A stretch of DNA of 64,000 nucleotides from positions 1-64,000 of the forward strand of contig CANDAE010000009.1 in NCBI GenBank assembly GCA_947382645.1, written 5' to 3'. Shown piece after piece: positions 25,878 to 34,243 of the stretch. Origin of the DNA: Suilimivivens sp009774465. Lineage in GTDB: Bacteria > Bacillota > Clostridia > Lachnospirales > Lachnospiraceae. Both the position numbers and the translations under genes were made by a program. A model generated the notes under the pieces. That model was not told where the DNA came from. It ran no database searches and was given only the letters and a program-made list of their open reading frames with translations. Position 1 is the first letter of the stretch. The number at the start of each line of letters is the position of its first letter.

Positions 25878-26966
25878 TTACAAATATTTATCCCAAAATT
25901 CTTCCAGACAAAGGCCTTCTTCCATAATCACCTCTGCTGCATCCTTCCCTACATACCTGAAATGCCAGGGTTCAAATTCTATACTTGTAATTGCTTCCTT
26001 TCCTTTCGGATAACGGAGAATAAATCCATACTCAGCACAATGCTGTGAAAGCCATATACCTGCACTTGTCTCTGCAAATCCTTCATCCAGGGTTAAATAA
26101 GTATCTGATATAATATCAACTGCCAGTCCAATCTGATGTTCACTTGCTCCGGGAACCGTTACTGCCTGAGAAGATATACTGTAAGCTTCCATATAGGACA
26201 TCCCTTTTTTCATGTAAGCCCTTACTTTTCTGTTAAAAAGATATTCCTGATAACTTAAATCCCGATAAGGAGAGCAGATTGCAAGCGTCACTCCATCTTC
26301 ACTGGCGGCCTGCATCATCAAAAGCAGATCATCTATGATCCGCTCGTCACATTCCATGTCTCCCTTGATGGTTTTTATCATTCCAAGGGAAAAAGAATAA
26401 TCCTCCGGTATGGGATGCTGCTTATTAATCAGCACCAGCTTCCAGTCTCCGGCATCAAATTGAGGCTTTTCCACCGCTGCCGCCTGTATCGGTTCCACGT
26501 TTGCCTGCTCTGCGTCTTTGGAAAAACGGACATTTGTGTCTGCATTTTCTTCAAGAATCTCATCAAGAAAATACTTGTCCACGTTTTCCATGTCATGAAA
26601 CTTGTATCCGTCAACTACATCCTCATCCTCCAGAACTTTCATATTTTCATATTCAACCTGTCTTTCGTCTGCCAGTGCAATATTTGAATCCACGACCGCT
26701 ACTGCCTCCGTTTCTTTCTCTTCACCGGAAATAAATCCATTTTCCTCCTGAAAAACAGGATAGGCAAAGCTGTTCCCCACCATAAAACACAGCAAAATAA
26801 AAACCGTACACGCAAAACGCTTAGTACCTGTTTTAAAATACAGACAAATTCTATGGGACAGCATACTGACTGCCAGACCAATGATGGCAGGTATCCTTAA
26901 GAATCTATGATGTTTCCCCATATTTATAAAAAATGATTTTGTTTTCTCATAAAAACTTCTTTTCAT
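25878..26966 (-). CDS. D-alanyl-D-alanine carboxypeptidase, VanY/M15B family
   Basis: Zinc peptidase that would trim the terminal D-Ala of peptidoglycan stems. After a basic start and a membrane anchor (FACTVFILLCFMVGNSFA, about residues 70-90) comes an acidic linker and then the catalytic domain with the zinc motif SEHQIGLAVD and EPWHFRYVG near the C terminus, so the enzyme is expected to be active outside the membrane. The ATG at 26966 (AAGGA upstream) is chosen because the promoter at 27008-27036 would start RNA at about 27001, after the alternative GTG at 27002. Confidence 0.9.
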   Translation of the reverse strand: MKRSFYEKTKSFFINMGKHHRFLRIPAIIGLAVSMLSHRICLYFKTGTKRFACTVFILLCFMVGNSFAYPVFQEENGFISGEEKETEAVAVVDSNIALADERQVEYENMKVLEDEDVVDGYKFHDMENVDKYFLDEILEENADTNVRFSKDAEQANVEPIQAAAVEKPQFDAGDWKLVLINKQHPIPEDYSFSLGMIKTIKGDMECDERIIDDLLLMMQAASEDGVTLAICSPYRDLSYQEYLFNRKVRAYMKKGMSYMEAYSISSQAVTVPGASEHQIGLAVDIISDTYLTLDEGFAETSAGIWLSQHCAEYGFILRYPKGKEAITSIEFEPWHFRYVGKDAAEVIMEEGLCLEEFWDKYL

Positions 26967-27007
26967 TATTTTCGTATCCTTATCATTTATACAGCAATTC
27001 ACTCAAT

Positions 27008-27036
27008 ATTTTACACAAATAATTGTTTTTCTACAA
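27008..27036 (-). promoter_or_regulatory. promoter of the VanY-type gene
   Basis: TTGTAG (27036-27031) and TAAAAT (27013-27008), 17 bases apart on the minus strand. This promoter is back to back with that of aroC. Confidence 0.65.
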
Positions 27037-27054
27037 TAGGTGTTTTGAAAATAA

Positions 27055-27083
27055 TTGAAAAAATAAAGAAATTTAGATATAAT
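27055..27083 (+). promoter_or_regulatory. promoter of aroC
   Basis: TTGAAA (27055-27060), a 17-base spacer and a perfect TATAAT (27078-27083) on the plus strand, about 50 bases before the aroC ATG. Confidence 0.8.
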
Positions 27084-27135
27084 TTGATATTATTGCTATC
27101 AAAAAATTCATATTTTAGAAAGGTTTGGAAAATTT

Positions 27136-28233
27136 ATGGCAGGTTCAACATTTGGAAATATATTTAAAATCACCACCTGGGGAGAATCTCACGGAAAAGC
27201 CCTGGGCGTAGTCATTGACGGCTGCCCTGCCGGGCTTATGCTGGATGAGAACGATATACAACAGTATTTAAACCGCAGGAAGCCCGGTCAAAGCTCTATT
27301 TCCACCCCCAGAAAAGAATCCGATCAGGTGGAAATTCTCTCCGGTGTTTTTGAAGGCAGAACAACGGGAACTCCCATTTCACTGCTTGTGCCAAACACCT
27401 CGCAAAAATCCTCAGACTATAGTGAAATTGCCTCTTATTACAGGCCCGGGCATGCCGATTACACCTTTGACGCCAAATATGGTTTTCGGGATTATACAGG
27501 CGGCGGACGCTCTTCAGGACGTGAAACCATCGGTCGTGTAGCTGCCGGTGCTGTTGCCGCCAAAATATTAAAAGAAATGGGAATTACCATTACCGCCTAT
27601 ACAAAATCCATCGGCCCTGTGGGAATTGATTACGCAAACTTTAACAAAGAAAACATTTACACCACTTCCACATGTATGCCTGATGTCAAAGCTGATCAAA
27701 TGGCGCTGGAATATTTACAGAAATGTATGTCAAATAAGGATTCCAGCGGCGGTGTGGTTGAATGTGTTGCAGAGGGCATTCCGGCAGGCATAGGTGATCC
27801 TGTTTTTGAAAAACTGGACGCCAACCTTGGCAAAGCAATTCTGTCCATCGGCGCTGTCAAGGCAATAGAAATCGGCGATGGGCTGTTGGCGTCAAAATCC
27901 ACCGGCTCTGTGAACAATGATGCTTTTGCCTGTAAAAATGGAAAAATATACAAGAAAACCAACCATTCCGGCGGCGTACTTGGAGGCATCAGCGACGGTT
28001 CACAGCTTGTCCTCAGAGCCTATATAAAGCCTACTCCCTCCATTTTTTCCCCACAGGAAACGGTAAATAAAGAGAAACAAAACATTGAAATTGCCATAAA
28101 AGGCCGCCATGATCCTGTTATTGTTCCAAGGGCTGTGGTGGTGGTAGAGGCTATGACTGCACTTACAGTTTTAGATGCCTGCATGAAAAACATGACGGCA
28201 AGACTTGATTATTTAACTGACTTTTACCACTAA
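27136..28233 (+). CDS. aroC: chorismate synthase
   Basis: FMN-dependent enzyme that makes chorismate from EPSP, the last shikimate step. Signatures GESHGKALGVVIDGCPAG (near 15-35), DYTGGGRSSGRET (about 117-129) and GRHDPVIVPRAVVVVEAM near the C terminus are intact; 365 residues is normal. It is monocistronic, on the opposite strand to its neighbours, with its own promoter and terminator. No other aromatic pathway gene is in the window. Confidence 0.97.
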   Translation: MAGSTFGNIFKITTWGESHGKALGVVIDGCPAGLMLDENDIQQYLNRRKPGQSSISTPRKESDQVEILSGVFEGRTTGTPISLLVPNTSQKSSDYSEIASYYRPGHADYTFDAKYGFRDYTGGGRSSGRETIGRVAAGAVAAKILKEMGITITAYTKSIGPVGIDYANFNKENIYTTSTCMPDVKADQMALEYLQKCMSNKDSSGGVVECVAEGIPAGIGDPVFEKLDANLGKAILSIGAVKAIEIGDGLLASKSTGSVNNDAFACKNGKIYKKTNHSGGVLGGISDGSQLVLRAYIKPTPSIFSPQETVNKEKQNIEIAIKGRHDPVIVPRAVVVVEAMTALTVLDACMKNMTARLDYLTDFYH

Positions 28234-28296
28234 ACTAAAGCTAACTATTTTACAATAATAAACAGACGCCTCTTCGCGATCCATCTTTACGTAAAA

Positions 28297-28340
28297 AACC
28301 GCCAGATATCTGTAAGCAGCAGATGCCTGGCGGCTGTTTT
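28297..28340. terminator. bidirectional terminator between aroC and lactonase gene
   Basis: CCGCCAG (28299-28305) and CTGGCGG (28327-28333) form an outer stem, with ATCTG/CAGAT pairing inside it. TGTTTTATTT follows on the plus strand and TTTTTTAC on the minus strand, fitting two convergent genes. Confidence 0.8.
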
Positions 28341-28347
28341 ATTTCGT

Positions 28348-29415
28348 TTATGGCAAACGGTAAAATATAATACAATTGGGCTGATCCACTTTCATTTCTC
28401 TTCCATTCATAACCATGATCCCCTTTTCCATATCCACGTTAAAAAAGGTCATGGAATCAGATTCATGGTTTAAAGAAACCAAATGTCTGTTGTCCGGAAA
28501 CAGTGCCGCATCTTTCGGATAATCTCCGCTGACCGGCAGGCAGAATCTTTTATCAAGCAAACCGGTTTCCTGATCAATGGCATAAACAATCACACTGTTG
28601 TCACCTGCATTTGAACTGCAAAGATATTTAAAATCCTCGGAAAAATTAAGCGCACTTGCCGCCGAACCTTTGGCATGATACGTATTCAATGTGGAAATAT
28701 TCTGAATTTTATCAAAAACAGGATTATTATGCTCATCAATAGAGTAGGTATAAACATCAATATAATTTCTCAATTCATGCACAATATACAAAAACTTTCC
28801 ATCTGCTGAAAACTTTAAATGGCGGGGTGCAGATTCCTGTTCGCTTCTGATCATATCCACCTGGCGCAGCCTTCCATTTGAATGGTTTAATTCATAAAGA
28901 ACAACATGATCCATGCCCAAATCTGCGGCACATAGAAATTTATTGTCTCTTGTCATTTTTACACAGTTAATATGAGGCCTGAAATTTCTTTCCGCAATGC
29001 TTCCAAGTCCTTTATGGAAAATTTCTTCTGTAATTTCACCAATCGATCCATCCTCGCTTACTTTAAGAACTGTCAGCTTTGCATCATGATATCCTGCCAC
29101 AAACAAAAATTTATCGTCATAATCCGTAGATAAATAACATCCTCTCATGCCATTAATCGGGGCATGATTAATCACGGAAAGACTTCCATCTTCCAGTATT
29201 TTATAAGACTCAACACCAAAATCTGTAATTGAATACAGAAATTTCCGGTTATGTGATATGGTTACATAAGAAGAATTGGTAATTTCCACCTGGTCCTTTT
29301 CAAAAAACCTTCCATTTTCCATATCCACATCATAAATTCTTATTCCAAAATTACTTTTATTTCCATACGTATACGTAGATACATATGCAACATATTTTTC
29401 TTTTTTCATGACCAA
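28348..29415 (-). CDS. lactonase-family beta-propeller protein (6-phosphogluconolactonase-like)
   Basis: A 355-residue cytosolic seven-bladed propeller of the YbhE/Pgl lactonase family, with blade-like repeats such as YVTISHNRKFLYSI, FLFVAGYHDAKLTVL, FLCAADLGMDHVVLYEL and PRHLKFSADGKFLYIVHE. Members include 6-phosphogluconolactonases, but the family is broad and no zwf or gnd is adjacent, so substrate is uncertain. The start may be TTG at 29415 (GAGAGG 7 bases before it) or the ATG two codons later. Promoter at 29463-29491. Confidence 0.85.
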   Translation of the reverse strand: MVMKKEKYVAYVSTYTYGNKSNFGIRIYDVDMENGRFFEKDQVEITNSSYVTISHNRKFLYSITDFGVESYKILEDGSLSVINHAPINGMRGCYLSTDYDDKFLFVAGYHDAKLTVLKVSEDGSIGEITEEIFHKGLGSIAERNFRPHINCVKMTRDNKFLCAADLGMDHVVLYELNHSNGRLRQVDMIRSEQESAPRHLKFSADGKFLYIVHELRNYIDVYTYSIDEHNNPVFDKIQNISTLNTYHAKGSAASALNFSEDFKYLCSSNAGDNSVIVYAIDQETGLLDKRFCLPVSGDYPKDAALFPDNRHLVSLNHESDSMTFFNVDMEKGIMVMNGREMKVDQPNCIIFYRLP

Positions 29416-29462
29416 TATCCAACCTCTCTAATGCATGATGCGCAAAAATTATCTACTTGTTT

Positions 29463-29491
29463 ATTATATCACAGGTTATTTTTCCAGTCCA
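29463..29491 (-). promoter_or_regulatory. promoter of the lactonase-family gene
   Basis: TGGACT (29491-29486), 17 bases, and a perfect TATAAT (29468-29463) on the minus strand. Confidence 0.68.
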
Positions 29492-29573
29492 GACAAAACC
29501 CCATAACCACCCCCATAACTAAACAGGACAGACAGCATAAACTTTTTCCCGGAAAATATTTCTGTAAAAGATA

Positions 29574-29601
29574 TTGACAATCTTTGGTGCTTTTGTATAA
29601 T
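29574..29601 (+). promoter_or_regulatory. promoter of the cupin regulator-potABCD operon
   Basis: Perfect TTGACA (29574-29579), a 16-base spacer and perfect TATAAT (29596-29601): the most consensus-like promoter I see in the window. A palindrome directly downstream suggests it is held by a repressor. Confidence 0.88.
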
Positions 29602-29610
29602 TATAGCTGT

Positions 29611-29627
29611 GTTTAGTAAAACTAAAC
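29611..29627. promoter_or_regulatory. operator candidate for the XRE-cupin regulator
   Basis: GTTTAGT-AAA-ACTAAAC: seven-base perfect arms around three bases, placed right after the inferred transcription start. Symmetric sites of this size suit a helix-turn-helix dimer, and the first gene of the operon encodes one. Confidence 0.6.
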
Positions 29628-29679
29628 CAAAAGTTTATTATAAAGTAACTCATTCATCTTGCCTGAATTTGGGAGTATT

Positions 29680-30231
29680 ATGAATAACGGAATCAATATC
29701 GGCAATAAAATTAAAGATCTGCGCACGCAAAAGGGACTGACGCAGGAAGAGCTTGCAGACCGCTGCGAACTTTCCAAAGGATTTATTTCCCAGTTGGAAC
29801 GGGATTTAACTTCTCCTTCCATTGCCACCCTGGTAGACATTCTCATGTGTCTCGGCACCGATTTAAAAGAATTTTTCAGTGATTCACAGGATACGCAGAT
29901 TTCCTTTAAAGAAACAGATTATTTTGAAAAAATAGATGAAGAGCTGAAAAACAAAATTGAATGGATTATTCCCAATGCTCAGAAAAATATGATGGAGCCA
30001 ATCCGTCTTTCCTTATCTCCCGGCGGCAGTACTTATCCGGACAACCCCCATGAAGGAGAGGAATTTGGCTATATCATCTCCGGCAGCGCCACCCTCCATC
30101 TGGGTAAAAAAACATATAAAGTAAAAAAGGGGGAAACCTTTTATTTTACAGCTAACAGGACACATTTTTTATCGGCGGACAATAAAACCGGAGTCGTTCT
30201 TATCTGGATTAGTACTCCCCCCAGCTTTTAA
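29680..30231 (+). CDS. XRE-family regulator with C-terminal cupin domain
   Basis: About 183 residues: an N-terminal helix-turn-helix (IGNKIKDLRTQKGLTQEELADRCELSKGFISQLERD) of the Cro/C1 type and a C-terminal cupin (HEGEEFGYIISGSATLHLGKKTYKVKKGETFYF) that probably binds the small effector. Such regulators commonly sit ahead of potABCD and control polyamine uptake; here it is the first gene of that operon. The ATG at 29680 follows GGGAG; a TTG at 29659 is a weaker alternative. Confidence 0.9.
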   Translation: MNNGINIGNKIKDLRTQKGLTQEELADRCELSKGFISQLERDLTSPSIATLVDILMCLGTDLKEFFSDSQDTQISFKETDYFEKIDEELKNKIEWIIPNAQKNMMEPIRLSLSPGGSTYPDNPHEGEEFGYIISGSATLHLGKKTYKVKKGETFYFTANRTHFLSADNKTGVVLIWISTPPSF

Positions 30232-30252
30232 TTTCCATAAGGAGATATCCCC

Positions 30253-31326
30253 ATGAGTAAAATTTTAATTGACCTGAAAAATATCAACAAGGCATTTGAT
30301 GGGCAAATGGTTCTGGATGACTTGAATTTATACATACGTGAAAATGAATTTTTAACTTTATTAGGCCCCAGCGGATGCGGTAAAACTACTACCCTGCGCA
30401 TTCTGGGCGGCTTTGAGATGCCCGATTCCGGAAAAGTTATTTTTGACGGAGCAGATATTACAAAACTGCCTCCCAATAAAAGACAGCTTAACACTGTTTT
30501 TCAAAAGTATGCCCTCTTTCCCCATATGACCATTGCCGAAAACATTGCATTTGGTCTTAAAATTAAAAACAAAAGTAAATCCTACATTGATGATAAAATC
30601 AGATATGCATTGAAATTAGTAAATCTTGAGGGATATGAAAAGCGTATGCCCGACTCATTAAGCGGGGGACAGCAGCAGCGTATTGCCATTGCAAGAGCAA
30701 TTGTAAATGAACCTGAAGTACTTCTTTTAGATGAGCCTTTAGGCGCCCTGGATCTTAAACTCCGCCAGGATATGCAGTATGAACTGATCCGCTTAAAAAA
30801 TGAGCTGGGAATTACTTTTATTTATGTAACTCATGATCAGGAAGAAGCCCTTACCATGTCTGATACCATCGTAGTTATGAATCAGGGGTATATCCAGCAG
30901 ATCGGTACGCCGGAAAAGATCTACAATGAGCCTGAAAACGCATTTGTAGCCGACTTTATCGGAGACAGCAATATTATCAGTTCCACTATGATTGAGGATA
31001 AGCTTGTGGATATTTTAGGAACCCGTTTTCCATGTGTTGACACAGGCTTTGGCTGCAACAGGCCCGTGGATGTAGTGATACGTCCTGAGGACGTCTGTCT
31101 TTCCGCTCCTGACCTTGGAAGAATAAACGGCGTGGTGACACATCTTATTTTTAAAGGCGTACATTATGAAATGGAGGTCTCAGCCGCCGGATATGAATGG
31201 CTGGTCCACTCAACCAGCATGTTTCCTGTAGGCACAAAGGTGGGTATAAATGTGGATCCTTTTAATATCCAGATTATGAACAAACCAGCTTCTGAGGATG
31301 AGGAGGCCGTTGGTATCAATGAATAA
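30253..31326 (+). CDS. potA: spermidine/putrescine ABC transporter, ATP-binding protein
   Basis: Drives polyamine import with PotBCD. Walker A GPSGCGKTTT (near 36-45), signature LSGGQQQRIAIARAIV, Walker B VLLLDEPLGALD and the H-loop YVTHDQEEA are complete. The region after about residue 240 is the TOBE-like regulatory end. It starts after AAGGAG. Its last codons overlap the potB start (ATGAATAA). Confidence 0.95.
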   Translation: MSKILIDLKNINKAFDGQMVLDDLNLYIRENEFLTLLGPSGCGKTTTLRILGGFEMPDSGKVIFDGADITKLPPNKRQLNTVFQKYALFPHMTIAENIAFGLKIKNKSKSYIDDKIRYALKLVNLEGYEKRMPDSLSGGQQQRIAIARAIVNEPEVLLLDEPLGALDLKLRQDMQYELIRLKNELGITFIYVTHDQEEALTMSDTIVVMNQGYIQQIGTPEKIYNEPENAFVADFIGDSNIISSTMIEDKLVDILGTRFPCVDTGFGCNRPVDVVIRPEDVCLSAPDLGRINGVVTHLIFKGVHYEMEVSAAGYEWLVHSTSMFPVGTKVGINVDPFNIQIMNKPASEDEEAVGINE

Positions 31327-32173
31327 GAAAAAACTGCTGGGTGCCCCTTATTTTATATGGTCAGCCCTGTTTATCCTTATCCCCCTGGGAATTGTGTTTT
31401 ACTATGGTCTTACTGATGAAAGCGGAACTTTTACCCTGAAAAATATTATGGCAATCTCCTCTCCCGGACATGCAAAGTCACTGTGGATTGCGCTGGTTTT
31501 ATCCTTTGTTTCCACATTGATCTGCCTTTTTTTGGCATATCCACTTGCCATGATCTTATATGGCGGCTGCCGCCCTTCGCAGACCGGCTTTAAGTCTGAT
31601 AAATCAGGAACTGATCGTAAAAACATTATCGTGCTTATTTTTATTCTTCCCATGTGGATGAATTTTCTGCTTCGCACGCTGGCATGGCAGACACTGCTGG
31701 AAAAAACAGGCGTTATCAATAATATTCTTGCTTTTTTGCATCTGCCTGCCCTTAAAATTATTAATACTCCTTATGCCATTATACTCGGCATGGTTTATAA
31801 TTTTCTGCCCTTTATGGTGCTGCCTGTTTACAACTCTTTAATAAAGATTGATCCCAATGTAATTCATGCCGCAAGGGATCTTGGCGCTAATGAATTTCAG
31901 GTTTTTACAAAAATCACGCTCCCATTGACTACTCCCGGCATTATCAGCGGTATCACTATGGTATTTATTCCTGCTCTTACTACTTTTCTGATCAGCAAAC
32001 TGCTTGGCGGAGGCAAGATTCTTTTGATTGGAAACGTAATAGAAGAAGAATTTACTCAGGCAAGCAACTGGCATTTGGGAAGCGGCCTTTCTATTGTGCT
32101 TATGATGTTTATTATTTTTAATATGGTAATTTCCGCCGTGTTTGATAAGGATGGAAATGGAGGCGCCCTATGA
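31319..32173 (+). CDS. potB: spermidine/putrescine ABC transporter, permease
   Basis: Integral membrane permease with about six segments and the EAA loop (HAARDLGANEFQVFTKITLPLTTPG). The ATG at 31319 overlaps the potA stop by eight bases, with AGGAGG 12 bases ahead; the frame runs seven codons further upstream without a better start. The potC ATG overlaps its TGA. Confidence 0.93.
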   Translation: MNKKKLLGAPYFIWSALFILIPLGIVFYYGLTDESGTFTLKNIMAISSPGHAKSLWIALVLSFVSTLICLFLAYPLAMILYGGCRPSQTGFKSDKSGTDRKNIIVLIFILPMWMNFLLRTLAWQTLLEKTGVINNILAFLHLPALKIINTPYAIILGMVYNFLPFMVLPVYNSLIKIDPNVIHAARDLGANEFQVFTKITLPLTTPGIISGITMVFIPALTTFLISKLLGGGKILLIGNVIEEEFTQASNWHLGSGLSIVLMMFIIFNMVISAVFDKDGNGGAL

Positions 32174-32952
32174 TAAAAAGTACCGTGAAAAAGCTCTATG
32201 TGGCATTGATTTTTATTTTTCTTTATGCTCCCATTGCAACTTTAATTGTTCTTTCTTTTAACGCAAGTAAAACCCGCGCGAAATGGGGCGGCTTTACATT
32301 AAGCTGGTATCAGGCCCTTTTTTTAAATGAAGAAATCATGCAGGCGCTTTTTAATACTTTGTTGATTGCCCTGATTGCTTCCGTCACCGCCACATTCATT
32401 GGCACCATTGCCTGTATCTCTATCATGAATTTAAAAAAACATACAAGGACAATTATAATTGGAATAACCAATATTCCCATGTTAAATGCTGATATTGTGA
32501 CCGGTATTTCCCTGATGCTTCTTTTTATCAGTGCAGGACTTCGGTTTGGAATGGGAACTATTCTTTTGTCACATATTACCTTTTGTATTCCCTATGTTAT
32601 TTTAAACGTATTGCCTAAAATGAGACAGTTAAATCCATATACCTATGAAGCTGCGCTGGATCTTGGCGCCGGACCTGTATATGCCTTCATAAAAGTAGTT
32701 CTCCCGGAAATCCTGCCCGGAATTCTCTCAGGGTTTTTAATGGCGTTTACCATGTCCCTGGACGATTTTATCATTACTCATTTTACAAAGGGTGCAGGAG
32801 TAGACACCCTTTCCACCAAAATATATACGGAAGTAAAAAAGGGAATCAAACCGGAAATGTATGCCCTTTCCACTATCATTTTTTTAACGGTGCTGCTGCT
32901 TTTACTGTTTGTCAACAGACCGCCTGCCGACAGGCAAAAAGCCACTCACTAA
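32170..32952 (+). CDS. potC: spermidine/putrescine ABC transporter, permease
   Basis: Second permease, 260 residues, about six segments. The EAA loop is YEAALDLGAGPVYAFIKVVLPEILPG, and DDFIITHF in the last third is typical of PotC. It overlaps potB by four bases (ATGA) and potD starts 20 bases after it. Confidence 0.94.
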   Translation: MIKSTVKKLYVALIFIFLYAPIATLIVLSFNASKTRAKWGGFTLSWYQALFLNEEIMQALFNTLLIALIASVTATFIGTIACISIMNLKKHTRTIIIGITNIPMLNADIVTGISLMLLFISAGLRFGMGTILLSHITFCIPYVILNVLPKMRQLNPYTYEAALDLGAGPVYAFIKVVLPEILPGILSGFLMAFTMSLDDFIITHFTKGAGVDTLSTKIYTEVKKGIKPEMYALSTIIFLTVLLLLLFVNRPPADRQKATH

Positions 32953-32972
32953 TAAGAAATCGGGAGATTACA

Positions 32973-34037
32973 ATGAAAAAAAATTACTGTTTGATTTTTA
33001 TACTTTGGGGTGTTTTATCTTTCCTCCTGCTGGCTGGCTGCGGAAACTCCGCTTCTTTGGAAAATGGCCAGGTGATTGTATATAACTGGGGGGAATACAT
33101 TGATCCTGTGGTAATCGACATGTTTGAAGAAGAAACCGGCATCAAGGTGATTTACGAAGAATTTGAAACCAATGAAATTATGTATCCTAAAATGGAGTCC
33201 GGTTCCACAATATATGATGTAATCTGCCCTTCTGATTATATGATACAGAAAATGATTGAAAATGACCTGCTTGCAGAAATTAATTTTGATCATATTCCAA
33301 ATGCGGTAAACATCGGCAGGCAATATTTCGAGCAGTCTAAAGAATTTGATCCGGAAAACAAATATTCTGTCCCTTACTGTTTCGGAACAGTAGGAATCCT
33401 TTACAATAAAACAATGGTAAAAGAGCCAATTGACAGTTGGGCCGTCCTATGGGATGAAGCCTATTATGACAATATTCTTATGCAGGACTCAGTAAGAGAT
33501 GCCTTTATGGTCGCCCTTAAACTGAATGGTTACTCTATGAATACATTGAATGCATCAGAGCTGGAAACTGCAAAAAACGCTTTGATTGAGCAGAAAAAAC
33601 TGGTACAGGCATATGTAATTGATCAGGTAAGAGATAAAATGATTGGCGGGGAAGCCGCCATCGGTGTTATTTATTCCGGCGAGGCGATTTACACCATCCG
33701 GGAAAATCCGGATCTTGCTTACGTCATTCCCAAAGAAGGTACTAATGTATGGATTGACAGTTGGGTGATTCCCAAAAATGCGGCTAACAAAGAAAATGCA
33801 GAAGCTTTTATTAACTTTATGTGTCGTCCTGACATTGCACTGCTTAATTTTGAATATATAACCTATTCCACTCCAAATACTGCTGCACATGCTATGATCG
33901 AAGACATTGAAATAAAAAATTCTCCTATTGCATTCCCTGATCTTGGCAGTTATGAAAATCTGGAGACCTTCCAGTATCTGGGGATAGAGGGAACTGAGCT
34001 GTATAACAACCTCTGGAAAGAGGTCAAGACATCTTAA
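32973..34037 (+). CDS. potD: spermidine/putrescine-binding lipoprotein
   Basis: Extracytoplasmic binding protein for polyamines. A lipoprotein signal peptide ends in the lipobox LLAGC with cysteine 23. The mature start NGQVIVYNWGEYIDPVVIDMFEEE is characteristic of PotD/PotF, as are the aromatic residues in VWIDSWVIPKNAANKENA. It is last in the operon, before a strong terminator. Confidence 0.95.
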   Translation: MKKNYCLIFILWGVLSFLLLAGCGNSASLENGQVIVYNWGEYIDPVVIDMFEEETGIKVIYEEFETNEIMYPKMESGSTIYDVICPSDYMIQKMIENDLLAEINFDHIPNAVNIGRQYFEQSKEFDPENKYSVPYCFGTVGILYNKTMVKEPIDSWAVLWDEAYYDNILMQDSVRDAFMVALKLNGYSMNTLNASELETAKNALIEQKKLVQAYVIDQVRDKMIGGEAAIGVIYSGEAIYTIRENPDLAYVIPKEGTNVWIDSWVIPKNAANKENAEAFINFMCRPDIALLNFEYITYSTPNTAAHAMIEDIEIKNSPIAFPDLGSYENLETFQYLGIEGTELYNNLWKEVKTS

Positions 34038-34051
34038 TTAGTATAACATTT

Positions 34052-34085
34052 AAAAACACATGTTTTTAGAGAAACATGTGTTTTT
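34052..34085. terminator. bidirectional terminator after potD
   Basis: Perfect 14-base arms AAAAACACATGTTT (34052-34065) and AAACATGTGTTTTT (34072-34085) around TTAGAG. A- and T-runs on both ends let it serve potD and, from the other side, proA. Confidence 0.88.
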
Positions 34086-34105
34086 ATTATTTTTTCATAG
34101 ATAAC

Positions 34106-34190
34106 TTTTGATATTTTTTGACAAATTTCGATATTTTTCAATAATTATATTTAAATTTAATTTTAGACACTTTTCGACATATTTTTACAT
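34106..34190. repeat. array of 10-bp-phased T-tract repeats, Spo0A-box-like
   Basis: Four tandem 10-base units at 34106, 34116, 34126 and 34136 (ttttgatatt, ttttgacaaa, tttcgatatt, tttcaataat), then three more in the same phase type at 34161, 34171 and 34181 (ttttagacac, ttttcgacat, atttttacat). Consensus TTTYGAYA. The minus strand carries TTTGTCAAA and TGTCGAA, which match the Spo0A box. T-tracts spaced by one helical turn also predict bent DNA. The region lies between convergent genes, with no gene start facing away from it. Confidence 0.55.
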
Positions 34191-34243
34191 AACACGCGAT
34201 ATTATTACATTTTACATGCAAATTTGCCAGTTTTTAAAGTCTA

